Positions 1-8,771 of a DNA stretch of 64,000 nucleotides are shown one piece after another (position 1 is the stretch's first letter; the number at the start of each line of letters is the position of its first letter). The notes beneath the pieces were generated by a model. The model searched no databases, was not told the DNA's origin, and worked only from the letters and a program-made list of their open reading frames with translations. Made by a program: the position numbers and the translations under genes. Origin of the DNA: Hyphomicrobiales bacterium (lineage in GTDB: Bacteria > Pseudomonadota > Alphaproteobacteria > Rhizobiales > Phreatobacteraceae); assembly GCA_017304475.1 (NCBI GenBank), contig JAFKKV010000033.1, positions 1 through 64,000 of the forward strand. Direction: 5' to 3'.

Positions 1-73
1 GCAGCAATGGCGGAGGTGAATGCAGGGCACGCTCAACGCTTCATGAGCAACCGTTATGCGATACACCTACACT

Positions 74-114
74 CCTCATCCTGAGGTGCGAGCGCAGCGA
101 GCCTCGAAGGACGA
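74..114. repeat. intergenic palindromic repeat (CTCATCCTGAGG type)
   Basis: A short imperfect palindrome, CCTCATCCTGAGG followed by GCGAGCGCAGCGAGCCTCG, lies downstream of the stress-protein gene. It resembles a repeat that I recall being scattered between genes in many Hyphomicrobiales genomes. There is one copy in the window. The remaining bases before the first gene show nothing I recognise. Confidence 0.5.
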
Positions 115-164
115 CTGAGCTTTGTGCAGAACACTCCTATCCGGGAAAATCAGGATATGCGTGC

Positions 165-1004
165 TCAATGCGCCATCAGCACCGGGATGGTGGTGGCGGT
201 CAGGATGTCGCGCGTGGTGCCGCCGAGCACCCATTCCCTCAGGCGTGAATGGCCATAGCCGCCCATGACCAGGAGATCGATCGCGCCCCGGCCGGCCTCG
301 TCGATCAGCACCTGGGCGATGCTGCGGCCGTCGGAGGCGACGGCCTTGACGTCGACCTTGCCGCCATGGCGCGTCAGGTGCTTGGCGATATCGGCGGCGG
401 GCGCGCCGCCTTCGTTCTGATCGGCGTCGACCATGACCAGGTCGATCCGGGTGGATGTCGCGACGAAGGGCAGGGCCTCGGCCACCGCGCGCGCCGCGTC
501 ATGGGTGTCGCGCCAGGCGACCAGGATCCGCTGGACCGGCCCGCGCGCCGGCATGCCGGGCGGCACGAACAGCGTGCCGCGCCCGCTGTCGGACAGGACG
601 GCCTCCGCGAGCCCGTCCCAATTGGGGCCGTCGCCGCCACGATAGGGGCAGGTGGTGATGAACAGGTCGGCCGCCCGCGCCGCCGATGTCGCGGCCTGGC
701 TGAGCTCCGCGATGCGCCGGTCGCAGCGGGCAAGCTCGACCGGCAGGCCCGAGCGGGTGAGCCGCGCCAGCAGCCGCGCCGCGGTCGCATCACCCTGGAT
801 CGTCGCCGCCTGTTCCAGTTCGGTGAACACGGTCGCCGCGGCGGCCGCGGCCTCCGGCGTCGCCATCATCGCGATATCGGGCATGACATTGGTGTAAAGG
901 CCGGTGACATGGGCACCCTGGCCAGTCGCCAGGAGTTCCGCATAAGACAGCCGCGTCTCGTCCTCGGCGCTGCCGTCGAGATGCACAACGATGTCTTTCA
1001 CCAT
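165..1004 (-). CDS. universal stress protein, tandem UspA domains
   Basis: A 279-residue cytoplasmic protein of the UspA superfamily, whose members bind ATP and aid survival under stress. Two Usp-like halves are visible, about residues 1-145 and 150-279. The second carries the nucleotide-binding pattern G-x2-G-x9-G near residues 248-262 (GGYGHSRLREWVLGG), while the first half has no clear copy. The start is set at the ATG with a perfect GGAGG (plus-strand CCTCC at 1011-1015) six bases upstream; a longer frame to 1097 has no such site. It stands alone on its strand. The physiological trigger cannot be told from sequence. Confidence 0.88.
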   Translation of the reverse strand: MVKDIVVHLDGSAEDETRLSYAELLATGQGAHVTGLYTNVMPDIAMMATPEAAAAAATVFTELEQAATIQGDATAARLLARLTRSGLPVELARCDRRIAELSQAATSAARAADLFITTCPYRGGDGPNWDGLAEAVLSDSGRGTLFVPPGMPARGPVQRILVAWRDTHDAARAVAEALPFVATSTRIDLVMVDADQNEGGAPAADIAKHLTRHGGKVDVKAVASDGRSIAQVLIDEAGRGAIDLLVMGGYGHSRLREWVLGGTTRDILTATTIPVLMAH

Positions 1005-1313
1005 TTCAAACCTCCGGTCTGCCATGCTCACCGGCGCATCATCGCCGATCTGCAACTTAGGCGAATTGATCGAGATCAGGACCCGATCCCGGCGCATGGC
1101 CGATCACGGGGAGAGACGGGACTTGCAGCCGTGATTTGGCCGTGATCCCGGCGGCGATGCCGCGCATCCCGTAGCCAGGACTCTATCCGTCCGATTGTTT
1201 ACGCCCTGTGACGAGTGCCTTTTCGCGCCGGCCGATTATGCCGCGGCGGGCCGGATGCCATGTCTCCACGGCCGCGGCCGATATCCGGCCCCGGCTTCAC
1301 GGAGAGGGCCATC

Positions 1314-2036
1314 ATGCTCACCACGATCATTGCGAGGGCGGCCGGGCTTGCCCTGGCGCTTTTTCTCGCCGTTGCGCCGGAAACGGCCGCCGCCCAGGGC
1401 CAGCCGCGGGGCTATCTCGAACCGCTGACGCCGGAAAACAGCTTGCTCCTGCTGGTCGACCTTCAGCCGCAATTCGCTTTCTCGGTGACATCGATCGACG
1501 CGCAGGCCCTGGTCAACAATGCCACCGGCATCGCCAAGGCGGCGCGGGTGTTCAAGATCCCGACCTTGCTCGCCACCATCAGTGCCCAAAGCTTCGGCGG
1601 CCCTTTCTTCCCGCAGGTCCAGGCCGTGCTGCCGGAGGCAAGGCCTTATGACCGCACCATGATGAATGCCTGGGAGGACAGCCGCATCGTCGAGGCGATC
1701 CGCAAATCGGGCCGCAAGAAGATCATCATCGGCGGCCTGTGGACCGACAGCTGCGTGACGCTTCCGGCCTTGTCGGCGCTCGGCGCCGGTTATGAGGTCT
1801 ATGTGCTCACCGACGTCGCCGGCGACGTCAATGCCTCCGCGCACAACTTCGCCATTCAGCGCATGGTCCAGGCCGGCGCGACGCCGGTCACCTGGCTTGC
1901 CGTGCTGCTGGAGTGGCAGCGCGACTGGGCGCGGGCCGAGACGCGCGACGCGGTGCTGCAGATCGCGCGGGAGCATGGCGGCAACTGGGGCATCGGCATC
2001 TTCTATGCCGGGGCCATGGGCATCGGCGCGAAATAG
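1314..2036 (+). CDS. YcaC-like cysteine hydrolase (isochorismatase superfamily) with signal peptide
   Basis: A 240-residue member of the isochorismatase-like cysteine hydrolases, closest in pattern to YcaC (FGGPFFPQVQAVLP and LPALSALGAGYEV are typical stretches). The nucleophilic Cys is in WTDSC at about residue 147 and the acidic partner is Asp49 in LLLVDLQPQ; I cannot place the catalytic Lys with certainty. Unlike cytoplasmic YcaC it begins with a clear signal peptide (TIIARAAGLALALFLAVAP, cleavage near AAAQ), so it is probably periplasmic. The start is the ATG behind GGAGAGGG at 1301-1308. A LysR gene follows on the same strand and may control it. The substrate is unknown. Confidence 0.82.
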   Translation: MLTTIIARAAGLALALFLAVAPETAAAQGQPRGYLEPLTPENSLLLLVDLQPQFAFSVTSIDAQALVNNATGIAKAARVFKIPTLLATISAQSFGGPFFPQVQAVLPEARPYDRTMMNAWEDSRIVEAIRKSGRKKIIIGGLWTDSCVTLPALSALGAGYEVYVLTDVAGDVNASAHNFAIQRMVQAGATPVTWLAVLLEWQRDWARAETRDAVLQIAREHGGNWGIGIFYAGAMGIGAK

Positions 2037-2164
2037 CGCCACGCTCATCGCACCGGCAGACGGCGCGCGCGGGATGATGTCCCGCCTTGTCGGGGCCGCG
2101 CCGCGGCCTCGACCTTCACGCTCCGCTCCGTCTAGAGATGGCTCGGGAACGAGCAGGAGGGCTC

Positions 2165-3097
2165 ATGGACAGGCTCGCGGCGATGCAGAGCTTCCGGCGG
2201 GTGGTCGAACTCGGTAGCTTCGCCGCCGCGGCGCGCGACCTCGGCCTGTCGAGCCCGGGCGTCAGCAAGCATGTCTCCGAACTGGAGGCTCACCTCAAGA
2301 CCTCGCTGCTGCTGCGCACGACCCGCCGGCTGAGCCTGACCGAGACCGGCCGGATCGTCTTCGAGCATTGCCGCAGGGTTCTCGACGACATGATCGACGT
2401 CGAACAGGCGGTCTGCGCCTCGGCCAGCCGGCCGCGCGGCCTGCTCCGGGTCAATGCCCCGATGTCCTTCGGCCTGATCCATCTCAGTCCGATCCTGCCG
2501 GAGCTGTTTCAACTGCATCCGGAGTTGACCATCGATCTCACCTTGAACGACAGGGATGCCGATCCCGTCGAGGAGGGCTTCGATATTGCCTTGCGGATAC
2601 GCACCGAGCTACCGGATTCGGCGCTGATCGCGCGCCGGATCGCGCCGGTCACACGCATGCTCTGCGCGGCGCCGTCCTATCTCGCCGCGGCCGGCACGCC
2701 CCGCACCCCGGATGATCTCGGCGCTCACCGTTGCCTCGTCTACAGCCTTTCGAGCTCGCCGCAGTCCTGGCCTCTGATCGCCCCTGGCGCGGCCGGCCCG
2801 ATAGCCGTTCCGATTCAGCCATGGTTCTCCGCCAATAACAGCCTGGCGCTTCGCGATGCCGCGCGCGCCGGCCTCGGCATCTGCCTCGCGCCGGGCTTCC
2901 TCGTATCGGACGACATCCGGGCGGGCCGCCTGGTGCGCGTCACGGCGGACCACGGCACGCCGCCACACCAGCTCTTCGCGGTCTACCCGCCGCGGCGCAA
3001 TGTCTCGGTGAAGACCAGGGTCTTTGTCGACTTTCTCATTGCCCGCTTCGGCGTGCGGCCTCCCTGGGCGGGACAGGTCGCGGCGGAGCCCGCGTGA
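2165..3097 (+). CDS. LysR family transcriptional regulator
   Basis: A 310-residue LysR-type regulator. The N-terminal winged helix-turn-helix is at residues 1-60 (FAAAARDLGLSSPGVSKHVSELE), followed by a periplasmic-binding-protein-like effector domain. The start is the ATG four bases after AGGAGG; an upstream in-frame ATG at 2087 lacks a ribosome site and would add a non-conserved tail. It lies about 130 bases downstream of the YcaC-like hydrolase and in the same direction, so it may regulate that gene, but no divergent target is present. It converges on the phasin gene with only eight bases between. Confidence 0.9.
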   Translation: MDRLAAMQSFRRVVELGSFAAAARDLGLSSPGVSKHVSELEAHLKTSLLLRTTRRLSLTETGRIVFEHCRRVLDDMIDVEQAVCASASRPRGLLRVNAPMSFGLIHLSPILPELFQLHPELTIDLTLNDRDADPVEEGFDIALRIRTELPDSALIARRIAPVTRMLCAAPSYLAAAGTPRTPDDLGAHRCLVYSLSSSPQSWPLIAPGAAGPIAVPIQPWFSANNSLALRDAARAGLGICLAPGFLVSDDIRAGRLVRVTADHGTPPHQLFAVYPPRRNVSVKTRVFVDFLIARFGVRPPWAGQVAAEPA

Positions 3098-3105
3098 TCG
3101 CGCAG

Positions 3106-3468
3106 TCAGGCGGCCTGTTTCGGCGGTTGCAGCTTTTGCACCATGCCCTGGACCGATTGGGTCACGCTCTTGAACTCGCCGGCATAGTCGGCGCTCGCCC
3201 GGTTCCAGAACTCGGTGTGTAGCCGGGTCAGCGCGTCGGGATCCTTCGCCTGCGTCAGCGCGGCGAAGAATTCCCGCTGTGCATCGAGCCGTTTCATCGC
3301 GAAATTGAAGGTCTCCTCGACCAGTTGCTGGCTGGCGGTCAGCACGTCGTGCTGGCTCTCCAGAAGGCTCTGCATCATCACCGGTGCGGCGGCTGCCATG
3401 GCCGAAAGCGTCTCGTGGCTGTCGGCAGGCTCGGATTTCGGCGCGAATTTCGGGTCTTGGCTCACCAT
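3106..3468 (-). CDS. phasin family protein
   Basis: A 120-residue alpha-helical protein of the phasin family, small proteins that coat polyhydroxyalkanoate granules. The helical, Gln/Ala-rich central part (SQQLVEETFNFAMKRLDAQR) and the later FWNRASADYAGEFKSVTQS are typical. An AGGGAG site precedes the ATG. It is monocistronic and points toward the LysR gene. No other polyhydroxyalkanoate gene is nearby, so its granule role is inferred from the family only. Confidence 0.82.
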   Translation of the reverse strand: MVSQDPKFAPKSEPADSHETLSAMAAAAPVMMQSLLESQHDVLTASQQLVEETFNFAMKRLDAQREFFAALTQAKDPDALTRLHTEFWNRASADYAGEFKSVTQSVQGMVQKLQPPKQAA

Positions 3469-3687
3469 GGTCGGCTCCCTTGATCAAGCGTGAACATTGC
3501 CTGCCGGCCGGCAGCGGCGCGCTCGGGCGCCGGTTCCGGCCGAATGCGGGACGAGCGCCCGCCGTTCTTCGGCCGGGGCCAAAGAAATTCATGTCCTCCG
3601 GACAGGGACGGGCGACGGGCGCTGTTGCGAACGCGGCGACGATGGCGCTGGCTTTTCGGCCTTTGTGAGGCGCTCGGCGCTGCCGAC

Positions 3688-3718
3688 AAAAATCTCTGAT
3701 CCGGCCCTCCGGCCGGTC
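3688..3718 (-). terminator. possible intrinsic terminator of the ABC-2 exporter operon
   Basis: Read on the minus strand, CCGGCC-GGAG-GGCCGG forms a six-base-pair hairpin immediately after the permease stop codon, followed eight bases later by a run of five T. The stem is short and the T run is displaced, so this may be a weak terminator. Confidence 0.4.
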
Positions 3719-4478
3719 AGGTTTTCAGCCGGTAGCCGGTCTTGAAGATCCAGCCGACGACCCCGATGCAGATGGCCAGCATGAGCGCGGTTGCGCCGAT
3801 ACTGATGCCGATATGGACGTCGGCAATGCCGAAAAAGCTCCAGCGGAAGCCGCTGATCAGATAGACGACGGGATTGAACATGGCGACCGTCTGCCAGAAC
3901 GGCGGCAGCACGCTGACCGGATAGAAACTGCCGCCGAGAAAGGTCAGCGGTGTGATCACCAGGAGGGGAATGACCTGCAGCTTTTCGAAGCCGTCGGCCC
4001 AGATGCCGATGATGAAACCGAACAGGCTGAAGGTGACCGCCGTCAGCACGAGAAAGGCCAGCATCCAGCCGGGACGGGCGATCTGCAGTGGCACGAACAG
4101 CCCCGCGGTCGCCAGAATGATCAGGCCGAGAATGATCGACTTGGTCGCCGCCGCGCCGACATAACCGATGACGATCTCGACATAGGAGATCGGCGCCGAC
4201 AGGATTTCGTAGATCGTGCCGGTGAAGCGCGGAAAATAGATGCCGAACGAGGCATTGGCGACGCTCTGGGTCAAAAGCATCAGCATGATCAGGCCGGGCA
4301 CCAGGAAGGCGCCGTAGCTGATGCCTTCGATCTCGGTGATGCGCGAGCCGATGGCGGCGCCGAACACGACGAAATAAAGCGAGGTCGAGATCACGGGCGA
4401 GACGATGCTCTGCAGCAGCGTGCGGGCCGTGCGGGACATTTCGAACAGGTAGATGGCGCGAATGGCGTGCAGGTTCAT
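3717..4478 (-). CDS. ABC-2 type transporter permease (YadH-like)
   Basis: A 253-residue inner-membrane protein with about six hydrophobic segments and the ABC-2 membrane signature toward the C terminus (PLTFLGGSFYPVSVLPPFW, then FNPVVYLISGFRW), as in YadH/NodJ-type exporters. It is the membrane half of a two-gene exporter; the ATPase gene lies upstream on the same strand with a ten-base gap, so the two are co-transcribed. The transported substrate cannot be read from the sequence. Confidence 0.9.
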   Translation of the reverse strand: MNLHAIRAIYLFEMSRTARTLLQSIVSPVISTSLYFVVFGAAIGSRITEIEGISYGAFLVPGLIMLMLLTQSVANASFGIYFPRFTGTIYEILSAPISYVEIVIGYVGAAATKSIILGLIILATAGLFVPLQIARPGWMLAFLVLTAVTFSLFGFIIGIWADGFEKLQVIPLLVITPLTFLGGSFYPVSVLPPFWQTVAMFNPVVYLISGFRWSFFGIADVHIGISIGATALMLAICIGVVGWIFKTGYRLKT

Positions 4479-4488
4479 GATCTCGCGC

Positions 4489-5418
<930 letters not shown>

Positions 5419-5516
5419 GGAACGAGTTTAGCCGATCCGCAACCAGGACACGAGCCCGGGCCTGCCCAAAGTCCGCTTTGGAGAAGATTTTCCTGAAGGC
5501 CGGATGCCGCGCCGGC

Positions 5517-5846
5517 TCAATCCGGCAGGACTTTCAAGGCGATGACACCGCCGACGATGGCCGCCACGGCTGCCATGCGCGCAGCGCTCATCGTCTCGCC
5601 GAACAGGACGAGGCCGGCCGCTACCGAGCCGGCCGCGCCGATGCCGGTCCAGACCGCATAGGCCGTGCCGAGCGGCAGGACCTTCAGCGCCTGGGTCAGC
5701 AAGGCCAGGAAGATGACCAGGGCGACGACGGAGGCCGCGGTCCAGCCGGGCCGGCCATAGCCGTCGGAGAGCTTGGTGGTGACGGCCCAGGCGACGTCGG
5801 CGAGGCCGGACAGGATGAGCAGGATCCAGGCGGATGCGGGCGACAT
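5517..5846 (-). CDS. small multidrug resistance (SMR) transporter, SugE/Gdx-like
   Basis: A 109-residue inner-membrane protein with four transmembrane segments, of the SMR family, in which dimers exchange protons for guanidinium or quaternary ammonium ions. The loop PLGTAYAVWTGIGAAGSV is diagnostic for SugE/Gdx-type members. The membrane-embedded glutamate of TM1 (Glu13/14 in Gdx and EmrE) is replaced by Asp in GLADVAWAV. It follows the YdcZ-type transporter by 42 bases on the same strand, probably one operon. I saw no guanidine riboswitch ahead of it. Confidence 0.85.
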   Translation of the reverse strand: MSPASAWILLILSGLADVAWAVTTKLSDGYGRPGWTAASVVALVIFLALLTQALKVLPLGTAYAVWTGIGAAGSVAAGLVLFGETMSAARMAAVAAIVGGVIALKVLPD

Positions 5847-5888
5847 GGCGGCGAATTTCCCTTGGGGATCTGGTTGGATCGGCGGCGC

Positions 5889-6812
5889 TCAGGCGAGCTT
5901 GAGCACGGCGACCCCCGTGATGATCAGGCCGACACCGGCGAGCCGGAGGCCCGAGACCGTCCTTTGCGCGAGCCGGAACCAGCCATGGCGGTCGACCAGG
6001 ACGGAAGCGAGCTGCTGGCCGGCGACGGTGAGGCCGACCGCGGTCGCCGAGCCGATGACCGGAATGGCGGTGAACAGGGTGGTGACATAGGTCGCCCCGG
6101 CGAAGCCGCCGAGCCAGCCCCACCAGGGCATGGCGGCAAGCCCGGGTGGAGGCGAGGCCGGCGGTTGCCGGCGCAGCGCCAGGAGCAGCCCCGACAGGCC
6201 CGCCATGGTGATCGTCGCGACCAGGAAGCTCACCGCGGCGACCGCGAGGGGCGCGCCGAGATCCTGGCGGAGCAGCGCATTGACCGCGCCTTGCACCGGC
6301 AGGACCGCGCCGGCGGCAAGCGCCAGCAGGATCCAGCCCGGTCCGGGCCTGGTCGCTGCCGGGCCGCCGGGTTGGCCGAAGACCACGGCGGCCGCGCCCA
6401 AAAGAACCCCCAGAGTGCCGGCCAGGGTCGAAAACCCGAGGCCGCGCGCCGGCACGCCGAGCCATCCCGAGGTGTCGAGGACGAGCGAGGCAAACATCTG
6501 GCCGGCGATGATCAGGCCGACGCTGACCACCGCGCCGAGCCGGGGGAACAGGAGGATGGTCGAGACCACGTAGAAGGCGCTCGCAGTGCCGCCGATGGCG
6601 TGCCACCAGACGATCTGGGGCAGGGTGGCAAGGGCGGTCAAAGTGCCTGTGACCAGTGCCAGAACGGCCAGGAGCACGGTGCCGACGATCAGTTGCAAGG
6701 TGGTCGCGGTGAACGGGCTGCCGGTGGCCTTGGCAAGCTGCGCATTGGCGCCGGCCTGCACAGCGAGCAGGCTGCCGGCGACGAAAGACAGCGGGATGAA
6801 GAGCGTGTCCAT
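5889..6812 (-). CDS. DMT-superfamily transporter, duplicated YdcZ (DUF606) domains
   Basis: A 307-residue integral membrane protein with about ten hydrophobic segments. Two similar halves each resemble a YdcZ/DUF606 unit: first half SLLAVQAGANAQLAKATGSP, second half AVLPVQGAVNALLRQDLGAP. YdcZ proteins are usually single, about 150 residues, so this is the fused tandem form. The start is the ATG preceded by AAGGA; a longer frame begins at 6851 but lacks a site. It lies between a GST gene and the SMR gene, all on the minus strand. Substrate unknown. Confidence 0.8.
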   Translation of the reverse strand: MDTLFIPLSFVAGSLLAVQAGANAQLAKATGSPFTATTLQLIVGTVLLAVLALVTGTLTALATLPQIVWWHAIGGTASAFYVVSTILLFPRLGAVVSVGLIIAGQMFASLVLDTSGWLGVPARGLGFSTLAGTLGVLLGAAAVVFGQPGGPAATRPGPGWILLALAAGAVLPVQGAVNALLRQDLGAPLAVAAVSFLVATITMAGLSGLLLALRRQPPASPPPGLAAMPWWGWLGGFAGATYVTTLFTAIPVIGSATAVGLTVAGQQLASVLVDRHGWFRLAQRTVSGLRLAGVGLIITGVAVLKLA

Positions 6813-6866
6813 GACGGAGATCCTTGGCCGAGCCGGAGGCCCGGCCGCCACGTGATGGTGGGGAAG

Positions 6867-7505
6867 TCAGGCGTGAGGCGCGTCGCCGAGAGCGGGAACG
6901 GCAAGGCCGCGCTGGACCGCCGGGCGGGCGCCGATCGCCTCGAACCAGCGGCCGAGATGCGGATAGGCGCCGAGGTCGACGCCCAGGTGCCGGACCCCCG
7001 CATTGATCCAGGGCCAGGTCATGATGTCGGCGACGCCGTAGCTGTCGCCGGCGAGAAAGCCGCGCTTGCCGAGTTCGCCGTCCAGCACGTTGAGGACGCG
7101 GGCGGTTTCCTTCTCGAACCGGCCGATGACATAGGGGATCTTGTCCGGCGCGAAGACTTTGTAGTTCCAGAGCTGGCCGAGGGTCGGGCCGACATGGGCG
7201 GCCTGGAACAGCAGCCATTGCAGCGCGACCTGCCGGTCTTCCTCGCTCGCCGGCACGAAATGCCCGGAACGCCTGGCGAGATAGGTCAGGATGGCGCCGC
7301 TCTCGACCACCGTGCGGTTTTGGTCGGGATCGACGATGACCGGGATCTTGTTGTTCGGGTTGAGCGCCAGGAAACCGGGCTTGTGCTGGTCGCCATGCTC
7401 GATGTCGACGACATGGACCTGGTAGGGCAGGCCGGTCTCTTCCAGCATGATCGAGGCCTTGTGGCCGTTCGGCGTCTGGTAGGTGTGCAGCTGGATCGGG
7501 GTCAT
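6867..7505 (-). CDS. glutathione S-transferase (nu-class/YfcG-like)
   Basis: A 212-residue GST. The thioredoxin-fold N-terminal domain has LHTYQTPNGHKASIMLEE with the Thr/Asn pair typical of the YfcG/YghU (nu) class in place of a catalytic Tyr, then NNKIPVIVD and ESGAILTYLA for glutathione binding. The helical C-terminal domain follows (FLAGDSYGVADIMTWPW). The start is the ATG seven bases after AGGAGA; the longer frame to 7622 would run into the divergent promoter. It is divergent from a LysR gene with a palindrome in the gap, so LysR control is likely. Confidence 0.9.
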   Translation of the reverse strand: MTPIQLHTYQTPNGHKASIMLEETGLPYQVHVVDIEHGDQHKPGFLALNPNNKIPVIVDPDQNRTVVESGAILTYLARRSGHFVPASEEDRQVALQWLLFQAAHVGPTLGQLWNYKVFAPDKIPYVIGRFEKETARVLNVLDGELGKRGFLAGDSYGVADIMTWPWINAGVRHLGVDLGAYPHLGRWFEAIGARPAVQRGLAVPALGDAPHA

Positions 7506-7582
7506 CCGGAATCTCCTGGCATGTCCGGCGCCGGGCGCCGGTTCGATGGCCAAGATGGTCAGTGCGGGAATGCCGCGCGATC

Positions 7583-7597
7583 TGCGGATGTGCCGCA
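7583..7597. promoter_or_regulatory. candidate LysR operator between GST and LysR genes
   Basis: TGCGG-ATGTG-CCGCA is a perfect five-base inverted repeat in the 153-base divergent gap, with GATC just outside each arm (7579-7582 and 7600-7603). Its size and place fit a LysR-type box. No binding evidence exists. Confidence 0.45.
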
Positions 7598-7658
7598 TTG
7601 ATCTGCAAAAACGCACAGGCATCTGCTAGGCTGCCCGGAGTTCTGCGAGGCACGAGCG

Positions 7659-8561
7659 ATGCAAAGCCCGATCGATTGGGAAGACCTGCGTTATGTCCTG
7701 GCGGTCGCCGATGCGCGCTCGCTGGCGAGCGCCGCGCGCGCGCTCGGCGTCAACCACACGACCGTGCTGAGACGCGTCAATGCCTTCGAGCGGCAGCTGG
7801 GTCTGCGCCTGTTCGACCGACTGCCGACCGGCTATGCGCTGACCGGCGGCGGCGAAGAGCTGCTTGCGACGGCCCGATCCATGGCGGAGACGGTGACGGC
7901 GCTGGAACGCCGGCTCACCGGCCAGGACCTCAGGCTGGAAGGCACGCTCCGGGTCACCACGACCGACACGCTGATGGCCTCGGTCCTGCCGCCGCTGCTC
8001 GCGCGTTTCCGGGCGCTGCATCCCGGCATCCTGGTCGAAGTGGCGACCGCCAATGCCCTCGCCAACCTCACCAGGCGGGATGCCGACGTCGCCATCCGGC
8101 CGGCCAGCGATCCGCCGGAGGCGCTGGTCGGCCGCCGGATCTCAGGGATAGCCTTCGCGCTCTATGCGGCCTCCGACAGGCCTGTGCCGTCGGGTCCGGT
8201 CGCGGCGCTCGCGGCCGAGGGCTGGATCGTGCCGGATGACAGCCTGGCCTCGTCGACCATCGCCCGCTGGATGCGCGCGAACCTGCCGGAGGCGCGGGTC
8301 GCCCTGCGTGCGGATTCGCTGGTGGTCATGCGCAATGCCGTGCGCGCCGGGCTCGGCATCGCGGCCTTGCCCTGCTATCTCGGCGACCCCGCCGCCGGGC
8401 TCGTCCGCATCCACGCGCCCATCGCCGCCATGGCGACCGATCTCTGGGTGCTGACCCACGAAGACCTCAGGCGCACCGGCCGGGTCAGCGCCTTCACCGA
8501 ATTCATGGCGGGCGCGCTTGCCGGCGAGCGCGCCCTGCTGGAGGGGCGAACGCCCGCATGA
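7659..8561 (+). CDS. LysR family transcriptional regulator
   Basis: A 300-residue LysR regulator: helix-turn-helix at about residues 8-65 (ASAARALGVNHTTVLRRVNAFE) and an effector domain starting near residue 90 (LRVTTTDTLMASVLPPLL). The wording of the HTH and the short interdomain helix resemble the LysR subgroup that often sits beside GST and transporter genes. It is divergent from the GST gene and probably controls the GST-YdcZ-SMR group on the other strand. A 22-base stem-loop overlaps its stop codon. Confidence 0.9.
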   Translation: MQSPIDWEDLRYVLAVADARSLASAARALGVNHTTVLRRVNAFERQLGLRLFDRLPTGYALTGGGEELLATARSMAETVTALERRLTGQDLRLEGTLRVTTTDTLMASVLPPLLARFRALHPGILVEVATANALANLTRRDADVAIRPASDPPEALVGRRISGIAFALYAASDRPVPSGPVAALAAEGWIVPDDSLASSTIARWMRANLPEARVALRADSLVVMRNAVRAGLGIAALPCYLGDPAAGLVRIHAPIAAMATDLWVLTHEDLRRTGRVSAFTEFMAGALAGERALLEGRTPA

Positions 8562-8577
8562 TCAGCTTCGATCATGC
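8556..8577 (+). terminator. stem-loop at the 3' end of the LysR gene
   Basis: GCATGATC-AGCTTC-GATCATGC is a perfect eight-base-pair stem with a six-base loop that starts inside the last codon of the LysR gene. There is no T run, so it may protect or end the transcript rather than act as a classical terminator. Confidence 0.35.
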
Positions 8578-8710
8578 CCCGCATGATGATCTTTCATCAG
8601 GCCGGTGATCCGCGTCGATCATGGCGGCCATGCCGGCTCCGCAGGCCATCGACCCGTCGATCGAATTGACAGGGCCGGAAGCCCGCCGTTAGCATTGAAC
8701 ACAATACGTC

Positions 8711-8729
8711 AATATCGCAGAACAATACG
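8711..8729. promoter_or_regulatory. candidate IclR operator, site 1 (P450 operon)
   Basis: AATATC-GCAGAAC-AATACG fits the shared pattern NRTATY-N7-RATAYN found at three more places in this region. It ends 42 bases before the P450 start codon. ACAATACG also occurs as a direct repeat at 8701 and 8722, two helical turns apart. Confidence 0.5.
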
Positions 8730-8771
8730 ATTGCGCGGCGGCGCGGCCATCGTTCGAGAGGGACAGCAGAT

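Noticed and set aside
5840..5890. Guanidine riboswitch before the SugE/Gdx-like gene
   Set aside because: Only 42 bases separate it from the upstream gene and no ykkC, mini-ykkC or guanidine-III pattern is visible.
5478..7653. Very long frames on both strands across the SMR, YdcZ and GST genes
   Set aside because: They run through three genes with recognisable families and translate to low-complexity sequence.
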